In this document: one piece after another, positions 27,968 to 37,342 of the stretch
Numbering within the stretch: the first letter of the stretch is position 1
How the letters are laid out: every line of letters starts with the position of its first letter
Assembly: GCA_005502925.1 (NCBI GenBank)
Contig: SCPD01000002.1
Span: 62,001 to 126,000, forward strand
Source: Rhizobiales bacterium Y(2018)
GTDB lineage: Bacteria; Pseudomonadota; Alphaproteobacteria; Rhizobiales; Aestuariivirgaceae
DNA: 64,000 nt
Direction of reading: 5' to 3'
Translations under genes and position numbers: made by a program
Notes under the pieces: generated by a model
What the model saw: the letters and a program-made list of their open reading frames with translations, nothing else
The model's database searches: none
What the model was told of the DNA's origin: nothing

Positions 27968-28573
27968 ATGCCCTCACGCCAGAAACTCATATTCGCAGTC
28001 GTCGTCCTGTTCATCGCTTTGGTGACCGGGGCGGGCGCCTTGTGGCTCACCCGTTCGGGCGGTCCCATCGGCTCGGGCGAAGCCCTGGTCGGCGGGCCCT
28101 TCACTCTGACCAACCAGGATGGCAAGCGGGTCACCGATCAGGATTTTCGCGGCAAATACATGCTGATCTTCTACGGCTTCACCTTCTGCCCGGATGTCTG
28201 TCCGAGCGAGCTGCAGGTGATGTCGGCGGCCCTCGACCAGCTGGGGTCCCAGGGCGACAAGATTCAGCCGGTCTTCATCACCATCGACCCCGAGCGCGAT
28301 ACGCCCGAGGCGATGAAGGTCTATATCTCGAATTTCCACCCCCGCATGGTGGGCCTGACCGGCTCCGCCGAAGACATCGCGAAGGTCGCCAAGGCCTACC
28401 GGGTCTATTACGCCAAGGCCAAGCAGGCCGAGGGCGCCGCCCCGGGTGACTACCTGATGGACCATTCGACCATCCTCTATCTGATGGGGCCGGACGGGAA
28501 GTTCGTGAAGCATTTCACCTATGGGACCGATGTGAAAACGCTGGCCGACGGCTTACGCGCCGTCGTCCAATAA
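27968..28573 (+). CDS. SCO1/SenC family copper-binding protein
   Basis: 201 residues. A membrane anchor (about 6-28, LIFAVVVLFIALVTGAGALW) precedes a thioredoxin-like domain with the copper ligands Cys74 and Cys78 in FTFCPDVCPSE and His166 in LMDHSTI. Such proteins deliver copper to the CuA centre of cytochrome c oxidase or act as thiol reductants. No oxidase gene is in the window. It has its own 67-bp upstream gap and a hairpin downstream, so it is probably monocistronic. Confidence 0.93.
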   Translation: MPSRQKLIFAVVVLFIALVTGAGALWLTRSGGPIGSGEALVGGPFTLTNQDGKRVTDQDFRGKYMLIFYGFTFCPDVCPSELQVMSAALDQLGSQGDKIQPVFITIDPERDTPEAMKVYISNFHPRMVGLTGSAEDIAKVAKAYRVYYAKAKQAEGAAPGDYLMDHSTILYLMGPDGKFVKHFTYGTDVKTLADGLRAVVQ

Positions 28574-28584
28574 TGGGGCATACT

Positions 28585-28628
28585 GGGAAAATTTCATTAA
28601 TATCAGCCTGTTATGCTGAAATTTGCCC
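28585..28628 (+). terminator. Inverted repeat after sco1, possible terminator
   Basis: GGGAAAATTTCA (28585-28596) pairs with TGAAATTTGCCC (28617-28628), 11 of 12 positions, with a 20-nt loop. Outer GGGGCA and TGCCCC may extend it. There is no clear T-run, so termination is uncertain. The rest of the 28574-28860 gap holds RIME-like element B and no gene. Confidence 0.4.
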
Positions 28629-28707
28629 CTCGGTCGGCTACCTGTTTTTTGCATAGCTCTAGGATGTTGGTCGGGTTGCCCGGCGCAGTGGGGCTTGTTA
28701 ACGTGTA

Positions 28708-28820
28708 GATCACGATCACTTCAGACCGGTTCGGTCTGAAGTGATAAACGTGATCGGAATCTTATATTTAGCGCGTGATCGGACGGAAAACCGGTGTCCA
28801 CTTTTCCTGATCACGCGCTA
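28708..28820 (-). repeat. RIME-like element B (two palindromes) upstream of phaZ
   Basis: Perfect palindrome 28715-28745 (ATCACTTCAGACCG, centre GTT, CGGTCTGAAGTGAT), with outer arms GATCACG (28708) and CGTGATC (28749). After a spacer comes palindrome 28769-28820, TAGCGCGTGATC to GATCACGCGCTA around GGAAAACCGGTGTCCACTTTTCC. The reverse complement of this second part matches element A at 21320-21370, and the spacers match too. It ends 40 nt before the phaZ start. Confidence 0.85.
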
Positions 28821-28860
28821 GCATGTTGCGCCGCACCCTTACCCACAAGGAAGTTGGGAA

Positions 28861-30093
28861 TTGCTCTATTATCTCTATGAGATGAATCACGCCGCCATTG
28901 CCCCCTGGCGGGCAGCGGCGGATGCGGCGAACTTCTTCTGGAAGAACCCCGTCAATCCTTTCGCCCAGACCTATATGGCCCGCTCCATGTCGGCCTCGCT
29001 CGAGCTCTTCGAGCGGGTCACGCGGCGTTACGGCAAGCCGGGCTTCGGTCTGGACTACACGGTCGTTGCCGGCGACGAGGTTCCCATCGTCGAGGAGCGT
29101 GTCTTCGACAGGACCTTCTGCTCGCTCCTGCATTTCTCCAAAGCCTGGGCCGACGAAAAATCCAAGGTCAAGCAGCCGAAGCTCCTCATCGTGGCGCCCA
29201 TGTCGGGCCACTATGCGACGCTGCTGCGCGGCACGGTCGAGGCGATGCTGCCGCATGCCGATGTCTACATCACCGACTGGGTCGACGCCCGCCAGGTGCC
29301 GCTGGCGAGCGGCGATTTCGATCTCGATGACTACATCGATTATGTCGTCGAGATGCTCACTTTCCTCGGCCCCGACACGCATGTCATGGCGGTGTGCCAG
29401 CCTTCCGTGCCGGTGCTCGCGGCAATTGCGTCGATGGCGAAGCGCAAGGATCCCAACCAGCCGAAATCCATGATCCTGATGGGCGGGCCGATCGATACGC
29501 GGCGCAATCCGACCGTCGTCAACCGCCTGGCGGTGGCGCGCGGCGTCGAGTGGTTCCGCAAGAACGCCGTGGTGAAGGTGCCGTTCCCGCATCCGGGCGC
29601 CATGCGCGATGTCTATCCGGGCTTCCTGCAGCTCACCGGATTCATGACCATGAATCTCGACCGCCATATGAGCGCCCATCGTGAATTGTTCTGGCATCTG
29701 ATCGAGGGCGATGGCGACGCGGCCGAGAAGCACACCGATTTCTACGACGAATATCTCTCGGTGATGGATCTCACCGCCGAATTCTATCTGCAGACGGTCG
29801 AGAAGGTCTTCGTCAATCACGAGCTGCCGCGCGGCATCTTCCGCCATCGCGGCGAGTTGATCGAGCCGGGCTTGATCACCAAGACCGCGCTGATGACCAT
29901 CGAGGGCGAGCGCGACGACATATCGGGCGTCGGCCAGACCGAAGCGGCGCATGATCTCTGCGCGTCGCTGCCGGCTGAAAAGAAGCTGCATCTCCTGCAG
30001 AAGGGCGTCGGCCATTACGGGGTGTTCAACGGATCGCGCTTCCGCGCCGATGCCGTGCCGCGTATCGTCGACTTCATGCGCAAGCAGGCGTGA
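28861..30093 (+). CDS. phaZ: Intracellular polyhydroxyalkanoate depolymerase
   Basis: 410 residues, PhaZ1 family: MLYYLYEMNHAAIAPWRAAA, LLIVAPMSGHYATLLRGTVE, and the nucleophile region VMAVCQPSVPVLA, where Cys takes the place of Ser in the lipase-like box. It mobilises stored PHB granules in the cytoplasm. The start is a TTG at 28861 that gives the family N-terminus, with AAGGAA about 8 nt upstream. Element B lies just upstream. It overlaps the metalloprotease gene by 4 bp. Confidence 0.94.
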   Translation: MLYYLYEMNHAAIAPWRAAADAANFFWKNPVNPFAQTYMARSMSASLELFERVTRRYGKPGFGLDYTVVAGDEVPIVEERVFDRTFCSLLHFSKAWADEKSKVKQPKLLIVAPMSGHYATLLRGTVEAMLPHADVYITDWVDARQVPLASGDFDLDDYIDYVVEMLTFLGPDTHVMAVCQPSVPVLAAIASMAKRKDPNQPKSMILMGGPIDTRRNPTVVNRLAVARGVEWFRKNAVVKVPFPHPGAMRDVYPGFLQLTGFMTMNLDRHMSAHRELFWHLIEGDGDAAEKHTDFYDEYLSVMDLTAEFYLQTVEKVFVNHELPRGIFRHRGELIEPGLITKTALMTIEGERDDISGVGQTEAAHDLCASLPAEKKLHLLQKGVGHYGVFNGSRFRADAVPRIVDFMRKQA

Positions 30094-30839
30094 GCCGGTT
30101 CCTCGAAGTATTAGGATTGGTCAAGCGACCGAAGACGATCGAGCCGGCGCAACTCGCCATCGAAGACAAATCCATCTCCGTCACGTTCAGACGCCATGCC
30201 AAGGCGCGCCGGCTGGTTCTGCGCCTGTCGCGCGACCGTTCCGGCGTCATCGTTACCTTGCCGCCGCGTGTCGGACGCAAGGAAGGGCTCGATTTCGCCA
30301 AGCGTTCATCGCAATGGATCGCCGAACGCCTCACCGCGGAGCCCGCCAAACGGCCGGTCGAGGCGGGCGCCACCATCCTTTTGCGCGGCGAACCTTTCCG
30401 TATCGTAGCGACAGGAAGCCGGCGCGGCGCGGTGACGATGCAGAGCGACACGATCCAGATATCCGGTGATGCGGCGCATATCGAGCGCCGCCTCGTCGAT
30501 TGGCTGAAGGTGGAGGCGCGCCGCGATCTCGTCAAAGCGAGCGAAGTCTACGCAACGGCCATGGGTGCCAAATTCCACCGGATTGTGGTGCGCGATCAGA
30601 AGAGCCGCTGGGGCTCCTGCTCCTCCGACGGCACGCTGTCCTATTCCTGGCGCCTCGTGCTGGCGCCGCCTTTCGTGCTCGATTATGTGGCGGCGCATGA
30701 AGTGGCGCATCTCAGGCACATGAATCATGGACGGCAATTCTGGCGGCTGGTGCTCACTCATTGCCCCAATGCGGCGCGCGCCAAGACCTGGCTCAAGCAG
30801 CACGGCGCCGAGCTGCATTCCTATGCGACGGGCAAGTAG
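30090..30839 (+). CDS. YgjP/M48-type metal-dependent hydrolase
   Basis: 249 residues. The C-terminal half carries the zinc motif HEVAH (203-207) in [19 protein letters not shown], preceded by [20 protein letters not shown], a typical YgjP (DUF45) signature. The N-terminal half ([19 protein letters not shown]) is the family beta domain. Substrate unknown. It starts with GTG at 30090 inside the phaZ stop, so it is co-translated with phaZ, and its last 19 bp overlap the end of the convergent ugpC. Confidence 0.9.
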   Translation: MSRFLEVLGLVKRPKTIEPAQLAIEDKSISVTFRRHAKARRLVLRLSRDRSGVIVTLPPRVGRKEGLDFAKRSSQWIAERLTAEPAKRPVEAGATILLRGEPFRIVATGSRRGAVTMQSDTIQISGDAAHIERRLVDWLKVEARRDLVKASEVYATAMGAKFHRIVVRDQKSRWGSCSSDGTLSYSWRLVLAPPFVLDYVAAHEVAHLRHMNHGRQFWRLVLTHCPNAARAKTWLKQHGAELHSYATGK

Positions 30840-31954
30840 GTCGGAGCCGGCGCGGGGGTGAAGGGCCTCGCCGGTATCTCGACTCGGCTCTGCTCGGCGA
30901 AGCGCTGGCCGTTTGCTGCAAACAAATGCAGCTCGTGGGGGGCGATGGCGAAAGGCAAGGGATCGCCGGGCTTCAAGCCGATGTTTCCGGTCGATTGCAC
31001 CGTCACGGACTTTCCTGCGACGGTGCCATGCAGCAGCTGCGCCGACCCCAGCTCTTCCGCGAAATCGAAGCGGGCGGAAAATCCGCCGGGCGCCAGCCGC
31101 GCCGTTTCGGCGCGAAAGCCGACCGTGATCTCACCCGGCTCGATCGTGCGCCATCGGCTCTTGTCATAGGCCAGCACCTGTCCATCCGCCATCCGCACGA
31201 TCCCCGTGCCCGGATCGACCACCGCCGGCAGGAGATTCATGCCGGGATTGCCGATGAAGCGCGCGACATAGGTGGTGGCGGGCCGGTGATAGACCTCGGC
31301 CGGCGTGCCCACTTGCTCGATATTGCCCTTGTTCATGATGACGATGCGGTCGGCGAGCGTCATCGCCTCGACCTGGTCATGGGTGACGAACAGGGTGGTG
31401 GTGCCGAGCCGCTGATGCAGCTTGCGGATCTCGACCCGCATGGCGACGCGCAATTGCGCATCGAGATTGGAGAGCGGCTCGTCATAGAGAAAGATCTTGG
31501 GCTCGCGGATCATGGCGCGGCCCATGGCGACACGCTGCCGTTGGCCACCCGAGAGCTGGCTCGGCTTGCGGTCGAGGAATTCCGAAAGGCCGAGCGTGCC
31601 CGCGACTTCGTCCACCTTTGCAGTGCGCTCCGACCGCGACATGCCGGCGACCTTCAGCGAATAACCGATATTCTGCCTCACCGTCATATGCGGATAGAGC
31701 GCATAGTTCTGGAACACCATGGCGCAGCCACGCTCGCGCGGCTCGAGCTTGTTGACGACCGTCGGGCCGATCGCGATCTCGCCTTCGGTGATGCCTTCGA
31801 GCCCCGCCACCATGCGCAGCAGCGTCGATTTTCCGCAGCCGGAGGGGCCGAGAAGTACGATGAACTCGCCATGCTCGATGGTGAGCGAGACGCCATGGAC
31901 GACCTCATTGCGGCCGTAGCTCTTGCGTAGCTTGGTGAGCGTGACCTTGGGCAT
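30821..31954 (-). CDS. ugpC: sn-Glycerol-3-phosphate ABC transporter ATP-binding protein UgpC
   Basis: 377 residues. Walker [10 protein letters not shown], signature LSGGQRQR, Walker [14 protein letters not shown]-loop [15 protein letters not shown], and a C-terminal TOBE/regulatory domain (about 240-377). Such ATPases energise sugar and G3P import. Gene order ugpB-ugpA-ugpE-ugpC on the minus strand is standard; it follows ugpE by 9 bp. Its 3' end overlaps the convergent metalloprotease gene. Confidence 0.94.
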   Translation of the reverse strand: MPKVTLTKLRKSYGRNEVVHGVSLTIEHGEFIVLLGPSGCGKSTLLRMVAGLEGITEGEIAIGPTVVNKLEPRERGCAMVFQNYALYPHMTVRQNIGYSLKVAGMSRSERTAKVDEVAGTLGLSEFLDRKPSQLSGGQRQRVAMGRAMIREPKIFLYDEPLSNLDAQLRVAMRVEIRKLHQRLGTTTLFVTHDQVEAMTLADRIVIMNKGNIEQVGTPAEVYHRPATTYVARFIGNPGMNLLPAVVDPGTGIVRMADGQVLAYDKSRWRTIEPGEITVGFRAETARLAPGGFSARFDFAEELGSAQLLHGTVAGKSVTVQSTGNIGLKPGDPLPFAIAPHELHLFAANGQRFAEQSRVEIPARPFTPAPAPTYLPVA

Positions 31955-31963
31955 GGGCGCCTC

Positions 31964-32860
31964 CTATTTTTCCGTGACCATCAAGCCGCGCACGAACCAG
32001 CGCTGCAGAACGATTGTCACCAGCACCGGCGGTGCGAGAACGATCAGATTGGCGGCCATGGCGATGTTCCACACCGGCGGCTCGCCGAACAGGGGACCTG
32101 GTATGAGCTTCTGGAGCTGCATGGTCGCGGTCGCGAAATTCTGCTGGTCGGTGACGACGAGCAGAGGCCACAGATACTGGTTCCACGACCACACGAACAT
32201 GATCGTCGCCAGCGCCGCCATATTGGTCCGTGACAACGGCAGCAAGATTTCCAGAAAGAACCTGATCGCCCCGGCGCCGTCCATCTTGGCCGCCTCGGCG
32301 AGCTCGTCCGGCACGGTGAGGAAGAATTGCCGGTAGAGAAAGGTGCCCGTGGCGGTGGCGACAAGCGGCAGGATCAGGCCGGAATAGGAGTTGAGGAGAT
32401 TCCATTCGGGCAGGTTTATGCCGATGCCGAACAGGTCGATCATCGACTGGAAGGGCCGCAAGGCGTCGGCGGCGACCGCATAGGTCGGCACGATACGTAC
32501 TTCGAGCGGCAGCATGAGTGTGATGAAGATCAGCCAGAACAACACCATGCGCAGGCGGTACTTGAAATAGACGATCGAGAAGGCCGAGAGCGCGGCGATG
32601 ACGATCTTGCCGAGCGTGACGCCGCCCGCCACGATGAATGAGTTCAGCATCACGCGGCCGAAATTGCCGCGCTCCCAGGCGACCGCCATGTTCTCGAAGA
32701 AGCTGCTGCCCGGCCACAGCGGCATCGGCACCTGATTGACGGTGTGGAAATCATGGCTTGCCGCGACGAAGACGATCCAAAACGGGATCAGCAACGCGAC
32801 GAAGGAGGCGAGCAGGAGCAGATGGGTGAAGAGATCGAGAAGGGGCGAGCGTTCGATCAC
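31964..32860 (-). CDS. ugpE: sn-Glycerol-3-phosphate ABC transporter permease UgpE
   Basis: 298 residues with six predicted membrane segments and the EAA loop DELAEAAKMDGAGAIRFFLE near residue 205. It closely follows UgpE sequences (PLEVRIVPTYAVAADALRPF, MFVWSWNQYLWPLLVVTDQQ). It pairs with UgpA to form the channel. It begins 10 bp after ugpA and is followed by ugpC. Confidence 0.95.
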   Translation of the reverse strand: MIERSPLLDLFTHLLLLASFVALLIPFWIVFVAASHDFHTVNQVPMPLWPGSSFFENMAVAWERGNFGRVMLNSFIVAGGVTLGKIVIAALSAFSIVYFKYRLRMVLFWLIFITLMLPLEVRIVPTYAVAADALRPFQSMIDLFGIGINLPEWNLLNSYSGLILPLVATATGTFLYRQFFLTVPDELAEAAKMDGAGAIRFFLEILLPLSRTNMAALATIMFVWSWNQYLWPLLVVTDQQNFATATMQLQKLIPGPLFGEPPVWNIAMAANLIVLAPPVLVTIVLQRWFVRGLMVTEK

Positions 32861-32870
32861 GGACCGGCCC

Positions 32871-33755
32871 TCATGAGTAATGAATGCGCCGCTCGATGAA
32901 GCGGAACTGGATGAAGGTCAAAGCGATGATGAGCAGCATGAGCACGATCGACTGCGCTGCGGCGAGCGAGTAGTCCTTGCCTTCGAAACCGTCGAAATAG
33001 ATCTTGTAGACCATCAGGTCGGTGGCCCGCGCCGGCCCGCCGGAGGTCGTCACATCGACGATGCCGAAACTGTCGACGAAGCTGTCGGTGATGTTGATGA
33101 CGATCAGGAAGAACAGGGTGGGCGCGATCAGCGGCAGCTGGATGTCCCACATGCGCCGGAGCACCGAGGCGCCATCCATGGCGCCCGCTTCGGTGACGCT
33201 GCGCGGGATCGACTGCAAAGCGGCGAGGAAGAAAATGAAATTATAGCCGACCATCTTCCAGCTCTGTGCGAAGATGATCAGCAGGAAAGCGTCCCAGCCG
33301 TCGAGCGCCGGATTCCACAAATTCGGCCAGACGCGGTTGATGGCGGAAACGAAACCGGCATCGGGTGAAAAGATGAAACGGAAGGCGAGCCCGACGCTGG
33401 GTGCGGCGAGGGCATAGGGCAGGAAGAAGGTGAATTTGTAGAGCTGGTGCCCCGGCAGGCGCCGGTCGACGAACAAGGCCAGCATCGCGGCGATGACGAG
33501 CGAGAGCATCGTGGCGAGGCTCGCGAAGGCGATCGAGATACGTACCGAGTTCCAGTATTTGGGATCGCTGAAGACGGTCTCGAAATTGAGCCAGCCGACC
33601 CATTCATTCGACCCGCCAAAGGGCGGCTCGAGCGTCACGGCCCAGTAGAGGGCTTCGCCGGTCGGCCAGTAGAAGAACACGAAGACCAGCAGCATCTGCG
33701 GCGCGATGAAGGCCGCGGCGAGCCAGAGATTGGAGAATGTCGCGCGCTTTTCCAT
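32871..33755 (-). CDS. ugpA: sn-Glycerol-3-phosphate ABC transporter permease UgpA
   Basis: 294 residues, six membrane segments. Characteristic stretches: FFYWPTGEALYWAVTLEPPF, FTFFLPYALAAPSVGLAFRF, and the EAA loop VTEAGAMDGASVLRRMWDIQ. It is the first permease subunit of the G3P importer, 62 bp downstream of ugpB. Confidence 0.95.
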   Translation of the reverse strand: MEKRATFSNLWLAAAFIAPQMLLVFVFFYWPTGEALYWAVTLEPPFGGSNEWVGWLNFETVFSDPKYWNSVRISIAFASLATMLSLVIAAMLALFVDRRLPGHQLYKFTFFLPYALAAPSVGLAFRFIFSPDAGFVSAINRVWPNLWNPALDGWDAFLLIIFAQSWKMVGYNFIFFLAALQSIPRSVTEAGAMDGASVLRRMWDIQLPLIAPTLFFLIVINITDSFVDSFGIVDVTTSGGPARATDLMVYKIYFDGFEGKDYSLAAAQSIVLMLLIIALTFIQFRFIERRIHYS

Positions 33756-33817
33756 GGGGATCTGGACTGTCGAGGCCGGTCGGTGATGTCATCCGGCCGG
33801 CCCGACGATCATGTCGA

Positions 33818-35149
33818 TCAGGGCAACGCGGCGCCCTTATAAGTCTGTTCGTAGCGGCGCAGGATCTGGTCGCCGCGTTCGACGGCGGCATCGAGCCCGG
33901 CCTGCACGTCCTTCTGGCCGGTGAACACGGCCTCGAGTTCGGAGCGCAGCTCGGAGCGGATGGACGTGAAGTTGCCGAGCCGGATGCCGCGCGAATTCGG
34001 GCCGACGGCCGAGGCGGTCAGCGAGGCGATGGCGACCTCGCGGCCGGCCATTTTCGGATCCTGATAGAAGCCTTCCGACTTCAGGAGCTCGAAGCCCTTG
34101 ACCGTCACCGGAATATAGCCGGTGTTCTTCACGATGTATTTCTCGCCGGTCTCGGGCGAGGTGACATATTTGAGGAACGCTGCCGCCGCTTCGTACTCTT
34201 CCTTCGACTTGCCCTGCATGACCCAGAGCGAGGCGCCGCCGACCAGCGAGTTGGTGCGCTTGGAGGCGTCGAGCACCGGGATCATCGCGACGTCCCACTT
34301 CAGGTCGGGAACTTGCGTGTTCTTCACCGTGCCATGATTGGCGATCGAGGTGATGGTCGAGGCGCAGCTGCCATCGGCGAAGGCCTGCACGAGGTTCTTG
34401 CCGACCTGCGTCGTCTGGATGCGGGCATAGCCTTGGTCGAGCCAGGCCTTGTAGTTCTTCATATGGTCGACATAGGGCGTCTTGTTGAAGACGAGCTCGG
34501 CACTGAGGCCGCCATAGCCATTGTCCTGCGTGGCGATGGGGATGTTGTTGGTGGCGGAGAACTGCTCGAGATTCATCCAGGTGTCGCCGTCGAGCGCGAA
34601 ACCGCAGGCGACGCCCGCTGCTTTCAGCGCCTTGAGATCGTCGGCGAATTCGGCCCAGGTCTTCGGCGCCTCGCTCTTGCCGATCTTCGCCCAGGCATCC
34701 TTGTTCCAGTAGAAGACCGCGGTCGAGGAGTTATAGGGGAAGGACCACATTTCGCCGCCGGTCGTCGCATAATAATTGGCGATGCCGGGGAAGTAGCTCT
34801 TCCAGTCGACATTCAGGCCGTAGTCCTTGTCGAACTGGTTGGCCTTGTAGATGGCGCCCGAAAGCATGAAATTGAGCGTGCCGGCATCATAGATCTGGAC
34901 GATGGTCGGCTGCTGCTTGGCGCGATAGGCGGCGATGGTGTTCTGCTCGGCCTTGTCGTAACCGCCCTGGCCGGTGCACACGGCCTCGTATTTGGCCTGC
35001 GATTCGTTGAAGAGCTTGCAATGGTTGGCCACCACCTCGCCGAGGTCGCCGGTCAATCCATACCAGAACTCGAATTTGGTGCGCTCCTGCGCGGCCGCGC
35101 CGGCGAGCGTCGTCATGGTCATGGCGGCGACAAGTATCGATCGTTTCAT
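33818..35149 (-). CDS. ugpB: sn-Glycerol-3-phosphate ABC transporter substrate-binding protein UgpB
   Basis: 443 residues. MKRSILVAAMTMTTLAGAAA is a signal peptide, followed by the extracellular solute-binding family 1 fold (FEFWYGLTGDLGEVVANHC, IVQIYDAGTLNFMLSGAIY, SFPYNSSTAVFYWNKDAW). It captures G3P, or possibly glycerophosphodiesters, in the periplasm. The ATG at 35149 has GGGGAG with 6-nt spacing; an ATG two codons earlier sits directly against that site, and the frame extends further into a RIME-like repeat, which is not coding. Phosphate or carbon control is likely, but I see no clear Pho box. Confidence 0.94.
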   Translation of the reverse strand: MKRSILVAAMTMTTLAGAAAQERTKFEFWYGLTGDLGEVVANHCKLFNESQAKYEAVCTGQGGYDKAEQNTIAAYRAKQQPTIVQIYDAGTLNFMLSGAIYKANQFDKDYGLNVDWKSYFPGIANYYATTGGEMWSFPYNSSTAVFYWNKDAWAKIGKSEAPKTWAEFADDLKALKAAGVACGFALDGDTWMNLEQFSATNNIPIATQDNGYGGLSAELVFNKTPYVDHMKNYKAWLDQGYARIQTTQVGKNLVQAFADGSCASTITSIANHGTVKNTQVPDLKWDVAMIPVLDASKRTNSLVGGASLWVMQGKSKEEYEAAAAFLKYVTSPETGEKYIVKNTGYIPVTVKGFELLKSEGFYQDPKMAGREVAIASLTASAVGPNSRGIRLGNFTSIRSELRSELEAVFTGQKDVQAGLDAAVERGDQILRRYEQTYKGAALP

Positions 35150-35164
35150 CGTCATCTCCCCATA

Positions 35165-35288
35165 GAGCCCTGCCCACTTTGATCGAAACGAAAAGTTTCG
35201 ATCAAAGTGGGTAAAAGGGCTCGAAAAACACCTAATCTGGAGCGCTTCCTTGTCGCCAAAGTCGAGCAACTTTGGCGGGAAGCGCTCT
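35165..35288 (-). repeat. RIME-like element D, copy 1, upstream of ugpB
   Basis: 124 bp, matched at 61061-61187. On the plus strand: hairpin CCCACTTTGATCGAAAC...GTTTCGATCAAAGTGGG inside AGAGCCC...GGGCTC, an AT-rich spacer with AATCTGGAGCGCTTCC, then CGCCAAAGT-CGAGCA-ACTTTGGCG within AGCGCTTCC...GGAAGCGCT. Read with ugpB, palindrome 1 comes first and palindrome 2 ends 15 nt before the ATG, the same order as element A before edd. The remaining bases up to 35392 hold no gene. Confidence 0.87.
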
Positions 35289-35392
35289 GATCGTGCGGAC
35301 TCCATGGTCCGCCGGACCTGCCTAGGTCGATGAGATGACAGTTTCGTCGTTTGGCCGTGACAGTCGAATGACGATGCACAGCCTATTGCGGT

Positions 35393-35770
35393 TCAGACGC
35401 CGGCTTCTTGAATCTCGAAGATATTACCGCCGCTGGTGAGGAAGCGACCGCTGTCGTCGCGCGTCAGCCGATAGCACTTTTCTTGCGCGCGCAGCATCCG
35501 CCACTTGGTGCACAAGGTGCCGTCGCGAAGCTCCCACGTGCCTTCGTCGTGACTCCTGGTGCCGGGGCCGGCGATCGTTATGTCGGCCACACCGCCGGAG
35601 CCGAGCGTCAGAGTGCCGTTCTGCCAGCCATCCGCCTGCCACCACAGGATCTGCCGCCCGACGAGCTCGGCTTCGATCTCACGGCCTGTCAGGTCGCCGG
35701 CGCCGGCGGTTCCCAGCGTTGCGACGATCAGGAAGGCGGCGGCGCCAAGCTTAACGAGCACGCGAATCAT
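35393..35770 (-). CDS. Exported small protein of unknown function
   Basis: 125 residues. MIRVLVKLGAAAFLIVATLG with cleavage near TAGAG is a clear signal peptide. The mature part is a small beta-rich-looking domain (GREIEAELVGRQILWWQADG, GTWELRDGTLCTKWRMLRAQ, EKCYRLTRDDSGRF) with two cysteines that could form a disulfide. It resembles short periplasmic proteins of rhizobia that I cannot assign to a function. It lies between ugpB and the divergent isomerase gene; co-regulation is not evident. Confidence 0.75.
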   Translation of the reverse strand: MIRVLVKLGAAAFLIVATLGTAGAGDLTGREIEAELVGRQILWWQADGWQNGTLTLGSGGVADITIAGPGTRSHDEGTWELRDGTLCTKWRMLRAQEKCYRLTRDDSGRFLTSGGNIFEIQEAGV

Positions 35771-35923
35771 CCTTTTGTGACAACCACGCTAAGATTCAAT
35801 GGCATTCGCGTGAAAATGTCGAGAGCCGGCGTCGTGCAACCGTCAAGGGAAGATCAAATCGCTGTCACGCACCGCGACGACATTCGCGGCATCCATTCCT
35901 TCCGCATTGAGGAGTCATCGAGA

Positions 35924-36841
35924 ATGCAGCCCCGCACCGGCATATCCGCCCATAAGCGCCTGGACGATCTTTCGGATTTCGGCGCCGAGCTCGACATGAT
36001 CGAGAAACTGGGCGTCGATACGATCGAGCTGCCGATCTATGATATGGACATCGTCGTCGGCGGCAATATCCGTCAGGTGCAGCTCGCGATGCTGAAGACC
36101 GCCTGCGCCGGCCGGGGTGTCGATTATTCGGTGCACGGGCCGCTCGCCATCAATTTCATGGACGAAGCCTGGCGGCTGCCGCGCCATTTCGAGGTGCTGA
36201 AGGCTTCGCTCGAAATATCGGCGGAAGTCGGCGCCGAGAACTATGTGATCCATGCGGGCCTGATGCCGCAGCAGCAGGCAGAAGGTGTCACGGCGGGTTA
36301 TGAGCGCCAGCGCGACTGGCTCGCCAAAGGTGGCGATCTCGCCCGCGATCTGGGCTTGACCCTGTGCGTCGAGACGTTGTTCGGCGGTTATGAAGGCAAG
36401 GAACTGGCGTCCACGCCGTCACGTCTCGCTGCCGAGCTGGCGATGATCGGCCATCCGAATGTCATGGCCACGCTCGACTTCAGCCATGCCTATCTCAATC
36501 TGGATTTCCTTGGCCGTCGCGAGGCGTTCATCGACGAGGTCGCCGCGCTTGCGCCCTTTGCCAGGCACCTCCATGTGCATGACAGCTTCGGCCGCCAGGA
36601 CGACATCTGGATGTTCACCGAAGGCGAGCGCGTCGCCTATGGCCATGGCGATCTGCATCTGCCGGTCGGATGGGGCGACATCCCCTGGGAGATGCTGATG
36701 GCGGAATGCGCTTTCCCGGCCGATGTTCTGTTCAATATCGAGCTCAAGCCGCGTTACTGGTATGCGGCGCAGGAGACGGTCGCGGCGACCAAGCGGCTCG
36801 CCGGCATGGCCTGTGTCGGTTCTCAGGCGGAGGCGGCGTAA
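35924..36841 (+). CDS. Sugar phosphate isomerase/epimerase family protein (TIM barrel)
   Basis: 305 residues, AP-endonuclease-2/xylose-isomerase-like barrel: GVDTIELPIYDMDIVVGGNI, YSVHGPLAINFMDEAW, ENYVIHAGLMPQQQAEGV, LTLCVETLFGGYEGKEL, VMATLDFSHAYLNLDF, RHLHVHDSFGRQDD. The His, Glu and Asp residues at strand ends could bind a divalent metal. Substrate unknown. The ATG at 35924 has GGAG 9 nt upstream; the frame is open back to 35408 but only as antisense of the small exported gene. The neighbouring ugp operon suggests, without proving, a sugar or polyol phosphate. Confidence 0.85.
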   Translation: MQPRTGISAHKRLDDLSDFGAELDMIEKLGVDTIELPIYDMDIVVGGNIRQVQLAMLKTACAGRGVDYSVHGPLAINFMDEAWRLPRHFEVLKASLEISAEVGAENYVIHAGLMPQQQAEGVTAGYERQRDWLAKGGDLARDLGLTLCVETLFGGYEGKELASTPSRLAAELAMIGHPNVMATLDFSHAYLNLDFLGRREAFIDEVAALAPFARHLHVHDSFGRQDDIWMFTEGERVAYGHGDLHLPVGWGDIPWEMLMAECAFPADVLFNIELKPRYWYAAQETVAATKRLAGMACVGSQAEAA

Positions 36842-36906
36842 TAAATTGCTTGCGTTCCTCACCCGGCGATGAGGTAGTGTTCTGCCGGGACATGAGGAGA
36901 AACAAC

Positions 36907-37326
36907 GTGAAACTCGCACGGCGGAGGTTCATGGGCCTCGCCGTGGCGGCGCTGGCCTTGCCCGACATGTCGCTCGCCGGCGCCTTTCCCAAAGCACTCA
37001 TCGGCCGCTGGCATGCGGAGTCGATCCGCCGCCGCGGCGTGATGCCGAATATTCAGACGGTGATCGATATCGCCGCCGATGGAAAGGTAACCGGCAGCGG
37101 CGGCTGCAACCGGATCAGGGGCGGCATGACGATCAACGAGGCCCGCATCAGTTTCGGCCCCATGATCTCGACCAAGATGGCCTGCGCGCCGGCGATCATG
37201 AATCAGGAAAGTGACTTCCTGTCGGCGCTTGGCGATGCGCGCCTGTGGCGCATCGATGAGCAACGCGACAGGCTCATTCTGGTGGATGCGCATGGCGTCA
37301 CGGTCCTGAGACTGCTCCGGATGTGA
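36907..37326 (+). CDS. Exported META (HslJ-like) domain protein
   Basis: 139 residues. The N-terminus MKLARRRFMGLAVAALALP is a signal sequence with a twin-arginine-like RRRFMG. The mature part is one META domain (ALIGRWHAESI, IAADGKVTGSGGCNRIRG, MISTKMACAPAIMNQESDFL), known from HslJ and motility- or resistance-linked lipoproteins. The GTG at 36907 has AGGAG about 7 nt upstream; an in-frame ATG at 36892 lies upstream of that site and is less likely. Function unknown. It converges with the PBP1A gene 16 bp away. Confidence 0.82.
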   Translation: MKLARRRFMGLAVAALALPDMSLAGAFPKALIGRWHAESIRRRGVMPNIQTVIDIAADGKVTGSGGCNRIRGGMTINEARISFGPMISTKMACAPAIMNQESDFLSALGDARLWRIDEQRDRLILVDAHGVTVLRLLRM

Positions 37327-37342
37327 GGCGCGCCCAGCTCGT

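Noticed and set aside
35152-35305. N-terminal extension of UgpB
   Set aside because: The codons are the translated D1 repeat. The same peptide pattern (FPPKLLDFGDKEALQI) appears from the D2 repeat at 61061-61187, showing it is repeat-derived.
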